Source: Latrodectus hesperus (Eukaryota > Arthropoda > Arachnida > Araneae > Theridiidae). From it: a stretch of DNA of 64,000 bases. The position numbers were made by a program, and so were the translations under genes. Shown one piece after another: positions 1-13,540 of this stretch. The DNA lies in assembly GCA_037975125.1 (NCBI GenBank), contig CM075862.1:45534277-45598276 (forward strand), given 5' to 3'. The number at the start of each line of letters is the position of its first letter. Position 1 is the first letter of the stretch. The notes below the pieces were generated by a model. The model did not search any database. It saw only the letters and a program-made list of their open reading frames with translations, and was not told where the DNA came from.

Positions 1-558
1 TACTGTGAAAAATGACATTAATTTTTCAGGGATGTTTAAATTTATAATACAAATAATATTAAAAACGTAAACAGAAATGAAACATAAAATGAATCCTTAT
101 TTTGAAAAACATAATAATATTCTATTAAAAAAAGCATGTGATTATTTAATTTTAAATTTGAGTTTATAGGCCTCTATTTATAAGGATGTAAAAGAAAACG
201 TTGATTATTAGTTTAATAAAGACTGAAAGTATTTTTGTTAATAATTCTGGCAATGCATTATATTAATTAACACGATAACACTCATTCACATACTTGTAAA
301 TAAAATGGGAATAATATAAAATGATTATTTGCAGAAAAACATTTGAATTATTAATCAATAGTATGATTTGATCAAGGTTTTTAACAGTTGAAGGTGAAAC
401 AAAAATTTGTTGATTTTATTGCAACCAAATTTATATATTTCATAAACGTGATATTATACATCTAATCTAGTAATTTATTTTAAACATTTTATTATACTGA
501 TGTTATAATTTTGTGAATGAATTGTTCTTTTGGAATCATTAATAAAAGCATGTTTATG
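1..558. other. AT-rich non-coding stretch
   Basis: Plain AT-rich sequence with no open frame, repeat or element end that I can support. Confidence 0.6.
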
Positions 559-1119
559 TCAAGCAAAAAACAATAATGTAGGTGAAGGTATGTAAAGTTT
601 ACATCTTTGGACGATGCTTAGAAGTGATGAATCATTGCAGAGACACATAATTCCCATTTCTCCTGTAAAACAGTTCCTAAGTTTGTAAGAATAAGTGTAA
701 GAGGAATTGGGATTCAGGAACCACACATACAACGTCTTCACACATTTCAGAATCTCAGTTAATGTCAAATCTAGGAAGTACCCCAGTCACTTTATGAATG
801 AAATTCACTTAGTCTTCATCAAGGAGGAAAACTCTTTGGCGACTCGATTTATCCATTTGAAAGGAAAATAATTATATTCCATTGTCTTAAAACAGAGTGG
901 ATAAATACTGGGAATCGTGCGACAATAGCGCAGTATAATGGTTATCCATGTTGCTGATACTATACTGCGGTTACAGATCTGAGTCTGTAAATGTTCTGGT
1001 TGATATGATATCCCGAAAAAATTCTTCCCCTTGATAATTTTTTCCAGAATGTATGGTTCATCATAGGGCAATGTCGTACGATCCACAGACATCATGCACA
1101 TTTTTCTCTGAATTCTCAC
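559..1119 (-). pseudogene. Decayed coding sequence of unknown family
   Basis: One minus-strand frame runs from about 1119 down to 559 and is broken only by two internal TGA codons (at 805-807 and shortly below it, before 768). The two open halves, about 100 and 69 codons, are in the same frame and lie 12 codons apart. The segment is clearly richer in G+C than its flanks, and its residue mix is protein-like. The first half carries many Cys, Trp and aromatic residues (for example LPYDEPYILEKIIKG and YNYFPFKWINRVAKEF). The second half has TLYVWFLNPNSS, CFTGEMGIMCLCND and VQRCKLYIPS. No initiator ATG in good context is visible, and upstream of 1119 the frame meets a stop while a different frame stays open, so a further frameshift is likely. 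I do not recognise the family. It could be a dead copy of a multigene family or part of an unfamiliar transposon protein. Confidence 0.42.
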
Positions 1120-1316
1120 AAGATCTCAAAACATTCCTGAACACATAACTTTGTAAAAATGAGATGCAACAAGTTTGGGACAGTATTAAAAGGCTTCCAC
1201 TGAATTGCATCAATAGAAGAACCCAAATTCATGTTACACAACTACATAAACTATAACTATGTATCTTTCTATGTACTGTAGTAGTCTCTTACCAATTCTC
1301 GAAGCAATCACAGAAG

Positions 1317-1592
1317 CGGTGGCCTAGTTGGTTCGGGTGTCGTTCTCATTATCGGAAGGTAGTGAGTTCGAATTCCGGATTAATCAAAGATCCGTCGTGC
1401 TCACTAAAGTCTATTGGAGCACTTTAAAATTGAGCATGGTCGCAATGTCCTCCAAGTGAAATGATACCTCTGGGGGTGGCAGGCCAAGTATTGGAGGTCT
1501 TCTGCTTAGTTCCTGATTCGAAATCAAGAACACTTCACCCAGCTGCTTCTATCTAACTGGTAGAGCCCAATTCAGGTCTAGGTTTAGGGAAG
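1317..1592 (+). mobile_element. tRNA-derived SINE, group A, copy 1
   Basis: A short interspersed element with a tRNA-like head. The pol III A box reads TGGCCTAGTTGG (1319-1330) and a B box reads GTTCGAATTCC (1366-1376). The body contains CTGGGGGTGGCAGG and TGGTAGAGCCCAA, which recur in the same order in the copy at 12533-12800, so this is a repeat family and not a chance tRNA fold. The B box has one extra base relative to the consensus. No target duplication could be fixed. Confidence 0.75.
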
Positions 1593-1699
1593 CATGGTGG
1601 TGCAACAGCAAATGGGGAAGACATTTTTCAATTCCACTTAGTTGCCATGTCAATCTTCCGCAGAATCATTATACTTGGAAGACTAGGGACCTGTATCCA

Positions 1700-3789
<2,090 letters not shown>

Positions 3790-4686
3790 TAGGTAAACAA
3801 AAAATTTCCTGCCGTTTAAATGACCCCAAAGTACATGACCTACAGGAAGTGGAAGTGTAGCCGATTGTTAAAATTTGAAGTAATCACCATCGGCATCCAG
3901 CACCTTTTGACAACGTGTCTCCAGTTGTACAATCTCTTTGTGGTAAAATCCGGTGGTTTTGGAAGCAGAGAAGTGGTTGAGACTTTATACAAGACATGCT
4001 TGGCGCATGTCTGTTTCATTGGTGAAGAATTTTCCCTGAAGATAATTATCCAGGGAATGGAAGAGGAGGTAATCTGATGGTGCATGGCCAGGAGAGTAAG
4101 GAGGATGGCACAAAGTCTCAAATACCAAGTCACTGTACGACATTCCTGCCACCCGCGTGATAAGCAGATTCACGTTATCAGCTAAAAATAATACACTCTT
4201 GTGTGATTAACCAGTACGGGCTCCTGCTGTTGCAATGCCTGTTGCACACGTTCTAATTGCCGCGAGTACAGATCCACAGTGACCATTTGGTTCGTTGGTA
4301 GCATCTCATAGTGTGCCACTTGATGAGTCCGCCAGACAACAGTCCTAACCACAGAGGGACAAATCTCCCGATCTGAATTTGTGAAAAATTGCCTTGCTGT
4401 ACGTCCATTCACAGCACTATCCCCAAACGCTTGACATATTCCACGATTTGATGCAGCAGTCGATAAGCCCAACCCCGAACTTGATCCTTCGACGTATTCA
4501 TTCATTCCTCTTCGCTATTGTACGAGTTAAGATTGATAAATGTGCGCTGTGGACTTGCTTTTATAACGACTGATATTACTACTCGCATCTGATTGGTGTG
4601 TTAATCATGTCAAACACTAATTTGCATACTTGTTCTCACTTCATTCTATGGCAAAACAAAACGGCTAGACTTTTTTGTTTATCTTA
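3790..4686 (-). mobile_element. Mariner (DD34D) deletion derivative
   Basis: Both ends are visible. The left end at 3791-3817 contains GGTAAACAAAAAA and GCCGTTT. The right end (4658-4685), read on the other strand, gives AGATAAACAAAAAA and GCCGTTT, so these are about 26-bp terminal inverted repeats bordered by TA. The element is about 0.9 kb, whereas intact mariners are about 1.3 kb, which agrees with the internal deletion seen in its transposase. Mariner elements move by cut-and-paste into TA targets. Confidence 0.85.
3868..4505 (-). pseudogene. Mariner transposase, internally deleted and frameshifted
   Basis: The N-terminal part (from 4505) holds the helix-turn-helix region typical of mariner (GICQAFGDSAVNGRTARQFF). 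It then jumps to the middle of the catalytic domain (VAHYEMLPTNQMVTVDLYSR), so the stretch between, including the first catalytic Asp of the WWD motif, is missing. After a frameshift near 4182 the reading resumes with FLADN (second Asp). Exactly 34 residues later comes the Asp of YSPGHAPSDY, so the DD34D spacing survives, although the usual SPDLAP reads SPGHAP. The last part, ending in VLDADGDYFKF and a stop at 3868-3870, needs another frame change. It cannot encode an active transposase. Confidence 0.88.
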
Positions 4687-5053
4687 TGTAAACTGAAACA
4701 AAAAGAATCCATAAAAAGAGAAATTATTTGAATTTGACTATTTTTTTTATATAAGCAAGTGTTTAGGAAGAAATTATTTATTTTCTTACACGAAAAAGAA
4801 CTTTTTATGAAGCCACTTCAAAATAATAAGATTTTGTAGAATGTAAGCATTATTAACAAAAAGATTTTGCAAGAATCGCACACATATAGTGCGATTAGAA
4901 AAATCACCATGTAAGTTGAAAATTTTATGTTATTGTTATATGAAACCTTATGATACTGTAGTAAATAATTTTGTATTACCCTATAAATACACTTCATTAA
5001 AATATTTTTATTAAAACACTTATGTACTTTTAACTCAAGAGTTCCAAAATATT
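4687..5053. other. AT-rich non-coding stretch
   Basis: No recognisable feature between the mariner end and the small open frame at 5054. Confidence 0.5.
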
Positions 5054-5194
5054 CTAATGAAGCATAAATGCACTTAGTTTTGAATTGGCTACGGAAACTT
5101 CACGAATAAGGGGTTCATCTCCATTATACCCTCGTTCGAAAATTATCGTTAAGGGAAAGAGAAAAATCGTAACTACTGTCGCAAATATTCGCAT
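5054..5194 (-). CDS. Possible small secreted-peptide frame or leader exon
   Basis: A 46-codon frame starting at the ATG at 5192-5194 (an in-frame upstream ATG at 5248 would add 18 residues). Its start resembles a signal peptide: MRIFATVV is followed by a hydrophobic run (TIFLFPLTIIF) and then a polar, acidic stretch (ERGYNGDEPLIREVS). Local G+C is above that of the flanks. It could be a stand-alone peptide or a first exon whose donor lies near GTAGCC or GTGCAT in the tail. No homologous family is recognised and no supporting exon was found nearby, so a chance frame remains quite possible. Confidence 0.2.
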   Translation of the reverse strand: MRIFATVVTIFLFPLTIIFERGYNGDEPLIREVSVANSKLSAFMLH

Positions 5195-5361
5195 CGTGTA
5201 TTGCTTAAAAAAGTTTACATTTTTGAAAGCTACTAAAAAAAAATGCAAACATTTTATTTACATTTTATGGCCTAAATAGTTATCATTTACTGACAAAACC
5301 TATTTAAACGCCAGAATTTATTTCTTTATATATATGAAACATAAAACGTTCTTTCTATTAC

Positions 5362-5560
<199 letters not shown>

Positions 5561-5878
5561 GCTATGAAATAAAGTGGTTCAATCAAAATGTTTTTCTTGA
5601 AATACATCTTTTTATTTTACAATGTATTTCCCATAAGTAAATCCAAATTTCTAGTTGCGTTAATTGAAAATTTTATACACACAGAAAATGTAACAAATAA
5701 ATAAAAAAACTGCATGGTGTGATTAAGAAAATTCGTAATTTAGAAGGAATTATAAATTTGTATGTGTGATTAAAAAATATTTTATTTTCAAAATGTGGTC
5801 TGTTGCTAAATTTTCCTTTAGTCATGAAAATGCACACATAAATTTATAATTATTAATTATGAAAAAAATTAAAAATGT

Positions 5879-6052
5879 TTTGTCGTTCAACGGCTATTTT
5901 TGCTTATAAGGGCTAATTATAACAGAGCTTACAGTTTAAAAAGATTCTCCGACCGTGAATCACTATAAGGTTCCATGCCATAGGTGGGATTTGAACTCCG
6001 GAAGTGTCGATCCGAAAGCAAGAGCACGATCCATTCGCCTGACTGCTCACTT
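5879..6052 (-). mobile_element. tRNA-derived SINE, group B, copy 1
   Basis: Read on the minus strand it matches the copy at 24336-24518: a tRNA-like head (CAGTCAGGCGAATGGAT, then TTGCTTTCGG), a B box decayed to GAGTTCAAATCCCACC, the GGCATGG motif, and a tail half with ACCGT...GAACGACA. It is diverged but recognisable along its length. Target duplications are not evident. Confidence 0.7.
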
Positions 6053-6748
6053 TTAGACTGAATAATAGATACACTGATTTTGATTCTAAATATGTCTCGA
6101 TACAGAATTCTTATACATATGATTTAGAATGCAACTTTATAAAATTGATAGAAAATATGATATAAAATTTATTGCTACGAGTAAATAAAAAAGAAATAAT
6201 ATCAGAAAGAAATGGATATTTTTATCATGAAAAATTCTGATTACTAATAAAATGACAGCATTAAAATTTTATTTAATTCTTGAAGAAGCGCTAACAATTT
6301 TCTCATTACTAATAAATAATGAAAATTAGCTGCCCTCAGTAATAACTACAAAATATGTGATAAATTTTGATGCTTAGCAATATAAAGAATACTTTATAAC
6401 TGATATATTCCATGGTTAGAGTGGTTCAAATAAATTTCTTATCAGGATAAATTACATTCCACAATGCTGTCTTCTTCATGGAGTGAATTAAAAAATTTTC
6501 ATCAATTTCTTGCCAAATACAAGCAAGTATGTAAGCAATGTTCAAACACTTTTCCTCCTTCAGAAACGCCTTTTGTACATTTCTAAAGGAAAAAATTTTG
6601 CAATATTATAACATGTTATTTAATGGCCTACTCTACATTGAGTGAAAGTATAATTTCAGAACTTAAAAAAGGTATTCAAACTGAGAAAGTAAATCGTCGA
6701 CAGAAACTTTCACTATCAAAAATTTATTTATTCTTTAAATAAACGATA
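6053..6748. other. AT-rich non-coding stretch
   Basis: No supportable feature between the SINE and the long-TIR element. Confidence 0.5.
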
Positions 6749-6750
6749 TA

Positions 6751-7560
6751 CAGGGGGATCTTTTTTAAAGTGACAGTGTTTGGAGCGTCCTGTAGCGCGA
6801 TCTAATAGTCGAAATGACACCAAACTGGTATTTAGACTAATCAAGACATGGGTAAAAAATTCCGTAATAAAGGTTTTAGTTCAAAAGTCACAGCTAGGGT
6901 TTTTTGTGGCGCTGCTGTAGCTTACAATAACGAGAATTAGCGTAAAACACAGGCATAAAAGTAAAATGCAAATGTTGTTTGATGACAGTGCCAGTAATAG
7001 GAGCTATAAAAGCAAGTAGTAGACAGCTCCGACAAATAATCTCAGCTGAGGAAAACGAGCTGCTAGTGGCCATGCCTCTCACCTTACCAGAATGTGCTTT
7101 TATGTTGGTGGAGTATCAAATTTATCTATTCTAAAGAACAACATAACAAAGACAGTGGGAAATACTCCTCGTGACATGTTACGTTCGGCTGTGGGGAAGG
7201 TTGTACGCAGAATAGCACGGTGTTATTTCTGAGAACGGTGCTCACATAGAATATGGTCTAATCCCTCACTGGGGAAATTAATGTAATAAATAAACATTAA
7301 TAATTTAACTGTAAGATTGTATGTGTCGGTATTTTCTTTCTCATATTTTATACATTGTAAAGCGCCGCAAAATGCCCTAGTGGCGATTTTTGGAGCTACT
7401 AATCTAGAGGAGATTTTTGGATTTTCGGAGCTAGGAGCTTTTTTACGGAATTTTTCCCCCGTGATTTTATTAGTCTGAATACCAAGTTTGGTGCCATTCC
7501 GGCTATTAGATCGCGCTACAGGACGCTACAAACACTGTCACTTTAAAAAAGATCACCCTG
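6751..7560. mobile_element. Long-TIR Tc1/mariner-type deletion element (TA target)
   Basis: An 810-bp element with terminal inverted repeats of about 120 bp (6751-6872 and 7439-7560) that continue inward with lower identity. The left end begins CAGGGGGATCTTTTTTAAAG and the right end, complemented, begins CAGGGTGATCTTTTTTAAAG. TA dinucleotides flank both ends (6749-6750 and 7561-7562). The interior keeps only scraps of a transposase frame (see 7072-7254), so this is a non-autonomous deletion derivative of the Tc1/mariner/IS630 group. Confidence 0.88.
7072..7254 (+). pseudogene. Transposase scraps joined by internal deletion
   Basis: Starting at the ATG at 7072 there is a short N-terminus-like segment (MPLTLPECAFMLVEYQ) of the kind that opens many IS630/mariner-like transposases. 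After a stop, the frame at 7164 gives TPRDMLRSAVGKVVRRIARC. After a frameshift, SENGAHIE follows, which resembles the usual C-terminal end of such proteins (a GxHIE motif shortly before the stop). The catalytic core between the two is absent. The reading is by motif only and the segments are short. Confidence 0.55.
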
Positions 7561-7562
7561 TA

Positions 7563-8405
<843 letters not shown>

Positions 8406-8865
8406 ATTTAATGTTTGAGTAAGCAAACTATTAGTCTTGAGAATTAAAAGAGAATGTTTACAAATATTTCAATCATTAATTTAGAAATCTATTAATTAAT
8501 GAACTTTTAAAAAATTTAAATCATCCATGGTGTTTTAAATTAACAAGAAAGTAGATGTTTTGTTTTAATTTTTTCATTTTGCTTTTTCTTTTGTTCTATT
8601 ATCAACGTGTTAATGACTTGAATCAGTAGAAAACGGATGGCCAAATCAATACTTTAATCTTACGATGTCGTAATTAATTATGCGTGATGTAAATGAAACG
8701 TTATCTGATGTTATGGATATTTTAAACCAATGAAAATTGGAATAAAGTGGCGTAGTTATGATCTCAGCTGGAACAAAAGAAAGAGCCATTTTATGGCTTA
8801 ATACTTGAAAATTTGCAACTCTACGTCATTATAAGGTTATACTCTGTGTTGTATTTGTGACTTAA

Positions 8866-9030
8866 AAGGTTGCTGTGGCCTGATTGGTTAGGGAGTTCGT
8901 TATCGTTATGAGAAGATAGTGAATTCACAACTTGACTCAACTGAAGATTCATCGTACTCACTAATGACGGCTTGTGCACATTAAATATGTCGTGGTCACA
9001 AGTACTCCACAATGCAAGCTGCTATCACTT
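8866..9030 (+). mobile_element. tRNA-derived SINE, group A, copy 2 (3' truncated)
   Basis: The head GCTGTGGCCTGATTGGTTAG carries an A box like that of copy 1. The following AAGATAGTGAATTC, CTCACTAATGACGG and AAATATGTCGTGGTCACAA track the first half of the copy at 12533. The B box is decayed, and the second half of the element is missing. Confidence 0.65.
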
Positions 9031-10328
9031 CAGCTTCTTGTAGTGCTGAAAAGTGTAAAAATTAGTTAAGTCTGCCATTAGAAACTAAAAAAATACTTTA
9101 CTCAATTTTAAATCCTTTAAAAATTATCAAAACTTTTAAATTCTTTAAAATTATTAAATCTTTAAGGAAATTTTAAATACTTACATTTTAACAAAGCAGT
9201 ATTTTTCAAAAAAAAAAACAAAAAAAACATGAATTCTTTCAACACAACGTTTTTCGTTATGTCTCAAGAAAAAAAGAATATTTTCAAACATATAACATGC
9301 ATTTGTAGCTAATATTTTGTCTCATAATAAATATTTATCTAATTTTACTCTAAAAGTATGTTTAACTAGATAGTAGAAAAATTAAATTTATACTATATTT
9401 TGTGTTTCTAACAAACTGTTCTTCATATACTTAAATGTGCTACTTTTTCGGTATTTGTGATATTAATTCCGATGTATTTAATGATTTTTTGTTTCTCGAA
9501 GTAGATTTAATTATTTAAGTCAGGAGAATCTGTTTCAATAAAGAAATGAAACAGATTCTTCACTCTTTAGTATAATTAAATCTACTTCATTTACTCAAAT
9601 ACTACAATTTGTTCTCAAATACTTTTTCTATTATAATTTACTGAAATGATTATAAATTAAAGTAACATGATAAACTTTTGTACAAATATGCAAATTTTTT
9701 TATATATAATAAGAACAATTTTTTTCCTTTAAGTACAGTTCTTGTATTTTATTTTTTATATTTTTATTTAAATAATTATTATTCATATCAACATATCATT
9801 TAGTATCGGCATAATTGTTTCATATATGTTTAGTTAAATCATTAAGTTAATATTAATCCTTAAATCAAATATTTTCTGTGAGTTTCAAATGAATGCTGTC
9901 TATGAAAATTTAATGTAAAAAATCATTACATTTATAAGCGCTTGATATGTGCATTATAATATTTTATTATATGTCTTGAAAATTTTCTTTTATAAGAGAT
10001 ATAAAAAAATTTAGTGATAAAATCTGTATAATACATTAATTTGGTGTCAGACATATATATGCTTTTAATATATAATCGATGATTAATATAATATCAATGA
10101 ACAAGCATATTTGACATTTTTGAATAAGTCGCAATCCTTTCCTGTGTATTCAATAAACACCATCAAAGTTTATTAAAGTAAATACAAGAATAAAATACTT
10201 TTATTGTATTTACTTTAGTGAAAGTTCATGTTTCAGCATTTAATGAATTTTTATGTTATAAGAACTTTAATGAAATTAAAATAAAAACAAGAATAAAATC
10301 GCATTTTCAGATGGCTATCTATACCTAT

Positions 10329-10330
<2 letters not shown>
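9031..10330. other. AT-rich non-coding stretch with one palindrome
   Basis: AT-rich DNA, including A-rich runs near 9210. The only structure seen is the 91-bp palindrome at 9498-9588, listed separately. Confidence 0.5.
9498..9588. repeat. 91-bp imperfect palindrome
   Basis: Perfect 17-bp outer arms (GAAGTAGATTTAATTAT and its complement). A second inner pair, AGAATCTGTTTCA and TGAAACAGATTCT, lies around a short loop. The structure could fold into a long hairpin. It may be a tiny foldback element, but no target duplication was identified. Confidence 0.75.

Positions 10331-10408
<78 letters not shown>
10331..10408. repeat. (AT)n microsatellite
   Basis: About 78 bp of pure TA, followed at 10427-10460 by mixed CA/TA/TG steps. 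Confidence 0.98.
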
Positions 10409-10412
<4 letters not shown>

Positions 10413-10460
10413 CAATTATATCTAAACACACATATATGTGTGTGTATATACATATATGTC

Positions 10461-11815
10461 TGTGCGTATTCGCATTAAATTACAAAAGCTATATTTCAAA
10501 AAATTAAATGTTTTATAGTTTGGCGTAGAATTATAATACTAGATATCGATTATAGTTCATCGAAAAGTTATGCCGTAACTGAATTAGTTTTCAAGAAACT
10601 TTTTAGTGGAAATTTTTTTTATTGAACTTCGAAAAAGACAAACCCTAATTGGAAACATAATAAATGAAATTGTAAAGTGTAAAAACTGATAATTCTTAAA
10701 ATATATTTTTTTTACAAAAATTACACGTACAGAAAATAATATTATGTGTTTATATCTATAAGTAATCGATTTATGCGTTGTTTTTTATATCTTCATTAAG
10801 AAAAATGGAACTGTAGGAAGTGAAATAAACAGAATGAAAAAGCATCTATTGAATGAAAGGAAGCAAAATTATAAAGATGGTATCCTAATATTAGATGACA
10901 TTATCATGCATGCTGTAAAATCGTATGTAATAAAACTAAGCAATCCTTATTTAATAATTAATCTATTCCTAAAATTTTCTTAATTCGTGCTTTTTGTAGA
11001 CGTAAAATGCATGCATAATTCTAATTCATTTTAGATACTGAGTGATCCATTATATAAGGCTTCTAATTATTTCCCTATAAAAAATATTATAGCATAAGCT
11101 TTTTATGCAATGAACTTTAAATGAAAATTATTAAAATTGTGAGATATTTTAAGTAACAAAAAGGACAAAATTTGAAAACAATTCATTCAAAAATGCTATT
11201 CAAGTTTTCATGGGTAATTTTAAACAATAAATTCGCCACTATATTGTTTTTAATAAATTAATTCTTGGAAAAAAACAATATTTATATTTTGCAATTGAAT
11301 TAAAATTATTATAAGACATAATAATTTTAATTAAATTACAAAATATAAATATTGTTTTTTTCTATATCTTATTATAAGACGTAGACGAGATATTTTATTA
11401 TAAGACACAATATGAGGTGATTTTTTGTGGTTATAATATCCAATAGAAAAATGAATTATATACAAAGAAAAATTATTTAATTAGTTTTCAATTTTAATCA
11501 ATTCAGAAGAAAATATATTAATAAATTTATATGTAATTAATTCTAAACTGAAAATGTATATTAATTTCACAATATTGTATCAAAATTAATGGACTTGTTT
11601 GTTTTATTTTTCATAATTTTATTTTTCTTCTTTTGACATTTGCTTGATAACTGCTCTTTAATTTTTAAGGAAAATGTCATAAAAGTAAGTGTCTAAGAAT
11701 AAAGGGGTTATAAAATTAATATTTTTTTGTTTCTTGTTTACTGGGTGTTATTAAATAAAGGAATCACCATGATTTTTTATAATCAAATGAATGAATACTT
11801 TTTAAAGTTCAATAA
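10461..11815. other. AT-rich non-coding stretch with one palindrome
   Basis: Contains the foldback at 11269-11361 and three scattered copies of ATTATAAGAC just after its centre and beyond (about 11310-11405). No gene or element end otherwise. Confidence 0.5.
11269..11361. repeat. AT-rich foldback of about 93 bp
   Basis: The left arm AAAAAAACAATATTTATATT and the right arm AATATAAATATTGTTTTTTT are reverse complements. The pairing continues inward with a few mismatches to a loop around ATTATAAGACATAAT. It could be a small foldback repeat or a chance structure in AT-rich DNA; arm length and match make chance less likely. Confidence 0.65.
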
Positions 11816-11829
11816 ATGAAAATTGCGAT
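11816..11829. repeat. Target-site duplication, left copy
   Basis: ATGAAAATTGCGAT, repeated perfectly at 12074-12087, brackets the SINE at 11830-12073. Confidence 0.9.
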
Positions 11830-12073
11830 GTTGTTGTTGTTGTTGTCATGTTCTAGCTAGGCTGGCAATATAGGGTGCGCTGCTCCACTTTTCCAACTGA
11901 ACCATATTTAGGTGTGGAGTCCGACTTCCTCAGTACACACATGCCATAGGTACCCGTTTATAGGGTAGGCAACCATTCACAACCCATTCATACAAGGAAA
12001 GGGCAATGACAGGATAGATAGAGAGAGAAAGTACATCCATGCCCGAACCCGGATTCGAACCCAGGACTTTCCT
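11830..12073 (-). mobile_element. SINE, group C, copy 1, with perfect 14-bp target duplication
   Basis: Read on the minus strand it begins with a B-box segment (CTGGGTTCGAATCCGGG), so the A-box end is missing. It then has a pyrimidine-rich CTTTCTCTCTCTATC stretch and ACCCTATAAACGGGT, and ends in an (AAC)n tail, seen on the plus strand as (GTT)n from 11830. The perfect 14-bp direct repeats on both sides are the mark of LINE-driven insertion. The CCCTATAAACGGGT motif and the pyrimidine stretch are shared with 57683-57988, defining the group. Confidence 0.9.
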
Positions 12074-12087
12074 ATGAAAATTGCGAT
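12074..12087. repeat. Target-site duplication, right copy
   Basis: Perfect copy of the 14-mer at 11816-11829. Confidence 0.9.
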
Positions 12088-12532
12088 AAAATGATGAAAT
12101 CAATATCAATCATTACATTCTCTTCTTTATATTTTCGTATCAAATAATTAAGTGATCAGTATGTATTAATACACGTTTTTAAATTTTATAACCATGCATG
12201 GCTAAAATCCTTAATGAGGATAAAGTTTATTCGATACCATGAAGTGAACTGCTTAACAGTTGAAAGTCATTATAAGGAATCCGAACAACTATTTTTTCTT
12301 TAAGTGATGAATTTTCGTAGATAGTGCGTTTTATTCACATGCTGCAAAGGAAAACGAGCAAAAAATCCCAAACCACTCATCCCGACAGTCATATATGTAG
12401 AACGCAAAACATATCATCAATCTCCGGTTGTTCAATAATGGTTGAGATCGATGCCTTTTAAACTCAAAAAGCACGGTCTTATCACTAGGGGATGGTAAGC
12501 TTATTTTTTGATTCGGAGTCATGGGGACAAGA
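12088..12532. other. Unassigned stretch, partly GC-richer
   Basis: From about 12310 to 12530 the sequence is less AT-rich and stays open on the minus strand from the neighbouring SINE down to 12331. The frame begins inside the SINE and shows no known motif, so I do not call a gene. Confidence 0.4.
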
Positions 12533-12800
12533 AGTGGCTTGGTTAGCAAGCGGAGTTCTTTCCCGTTATCGGAAGATAGTAAGCTCATATCCCGACCCAA
12601 AAAAATATACGTCGTGTTCGCTAATGATGGATCTGGTACGTTAAATAGGTAGTGATTGCAATCTGTTCCAAGTGAAATGTTACATCTGGGGGTGGCAGGT
12701 CAAGCATTAGGGGTCTTCCGCTTGAGCCTTGCTTACAAAGACTCCCACGTGGTTGCTTCCACTAACTGGTAGAGCCCAACCCAGGACTAGGTACAGGGTG
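12533..12800 (+). mobile_element. tRNA-derived SINE, group A, copy 3
   Basis: Aligned by eye with copy 1 over its whole length: head GTGGCTTGGTTAGCAAG, GTTATCGGAAGATAGTAAGC, then CTGGGGGTGGCAGG, GGGGTCTTCCGCTT and TGGTAGAGCCCAACCC. The B box is decayed (AGCTCATATCCCGA), so it is probably transcriptionally dead. Confidence 0.75.
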
Positions 12801-13540
12801 TGACAGAAACACGTGTCTTGGAAAGCCTAACTGTGTAAGGTTTTTGTATAACATTTCAATTTGCTATATTGTAAATTGCTTTCCTTGAACTATTTCTGTA
12901 GATCGTGGTTCTATTTACTTGGAAAACATTGAACTCCAAATAACCATCTTGACAGATGTGCATACAAAACGTAGAAGTAAGGCATACATTTTCAATTGTT
13001 CACTATGGCCGGCCAATATTGAACCTGGGATATTTAACTCTACAGAACGCTGTCCTACTGCTATCTCACGAGGAATCTTACTTACAGCTTATTAGCTTAA
13101 TGATCATATAAATTTGTTAACAATTTGGTTATTGCTTTCTATTTGCAAATTCTGTTATGTGTACGGAATATTGTTTTGTTAGACATAGGATGATGTTTTT
13201 ATTCAAAGGTTTTAAAATGTATTTTAAATTCAAAATGAACATTTGTTTTATAATATTCATTCCTTATATCTATAAAAATTAGCACTTTTTTTGCGATAAA
13301 TGTTTGAAAACATTGTTTTTTTTCTCTTTAAACCATGTTTTTGATGCTAAAAATAGCTTTATGAAAAGTATTCTGTTCAACGAATTCTCCTTCATATTGC
13401 TTTTCACGAAAATACTTTTTTCATTTTTATCAAGAGCGAAAAATGTGTTTTGAAAATAAATAAAATAATGAAACACGTGGACTGGTCAGACTCTCTGAAA
13501 GATCCTTTTTCCTAAGTTTTTATTTTCCCCTTTCTTTCAG
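12801..13540. other. Non-coding stretch with a possible decayed SINE
   Basis: Mostly AT-rich. At 13012-13090 the minus strand has tRNA-like features (GAGATAGCAGTAGGAC, then CCCAGGTTCAATATTGGC) suggesting an old SINE, but I could not tie it to a family. The stretch ends in the pyrimidine tract that precedes the exon at 13541. Confidence 0.4.

Noticed and set aside
769..804. A 36-40 bp intron joining the two halves of the 559-1119 frame (GTGAAT...CCTAG)
   Set aside because: Too short for a normal arthropod intron, and the two halves are already in one frame through two TGAs; pseudogene decay is simpler.
6894..7082. 62-codon minus-strand frame
   Set aside because: Lies within the long-TIR element and runs antisense to its transposase remnant.
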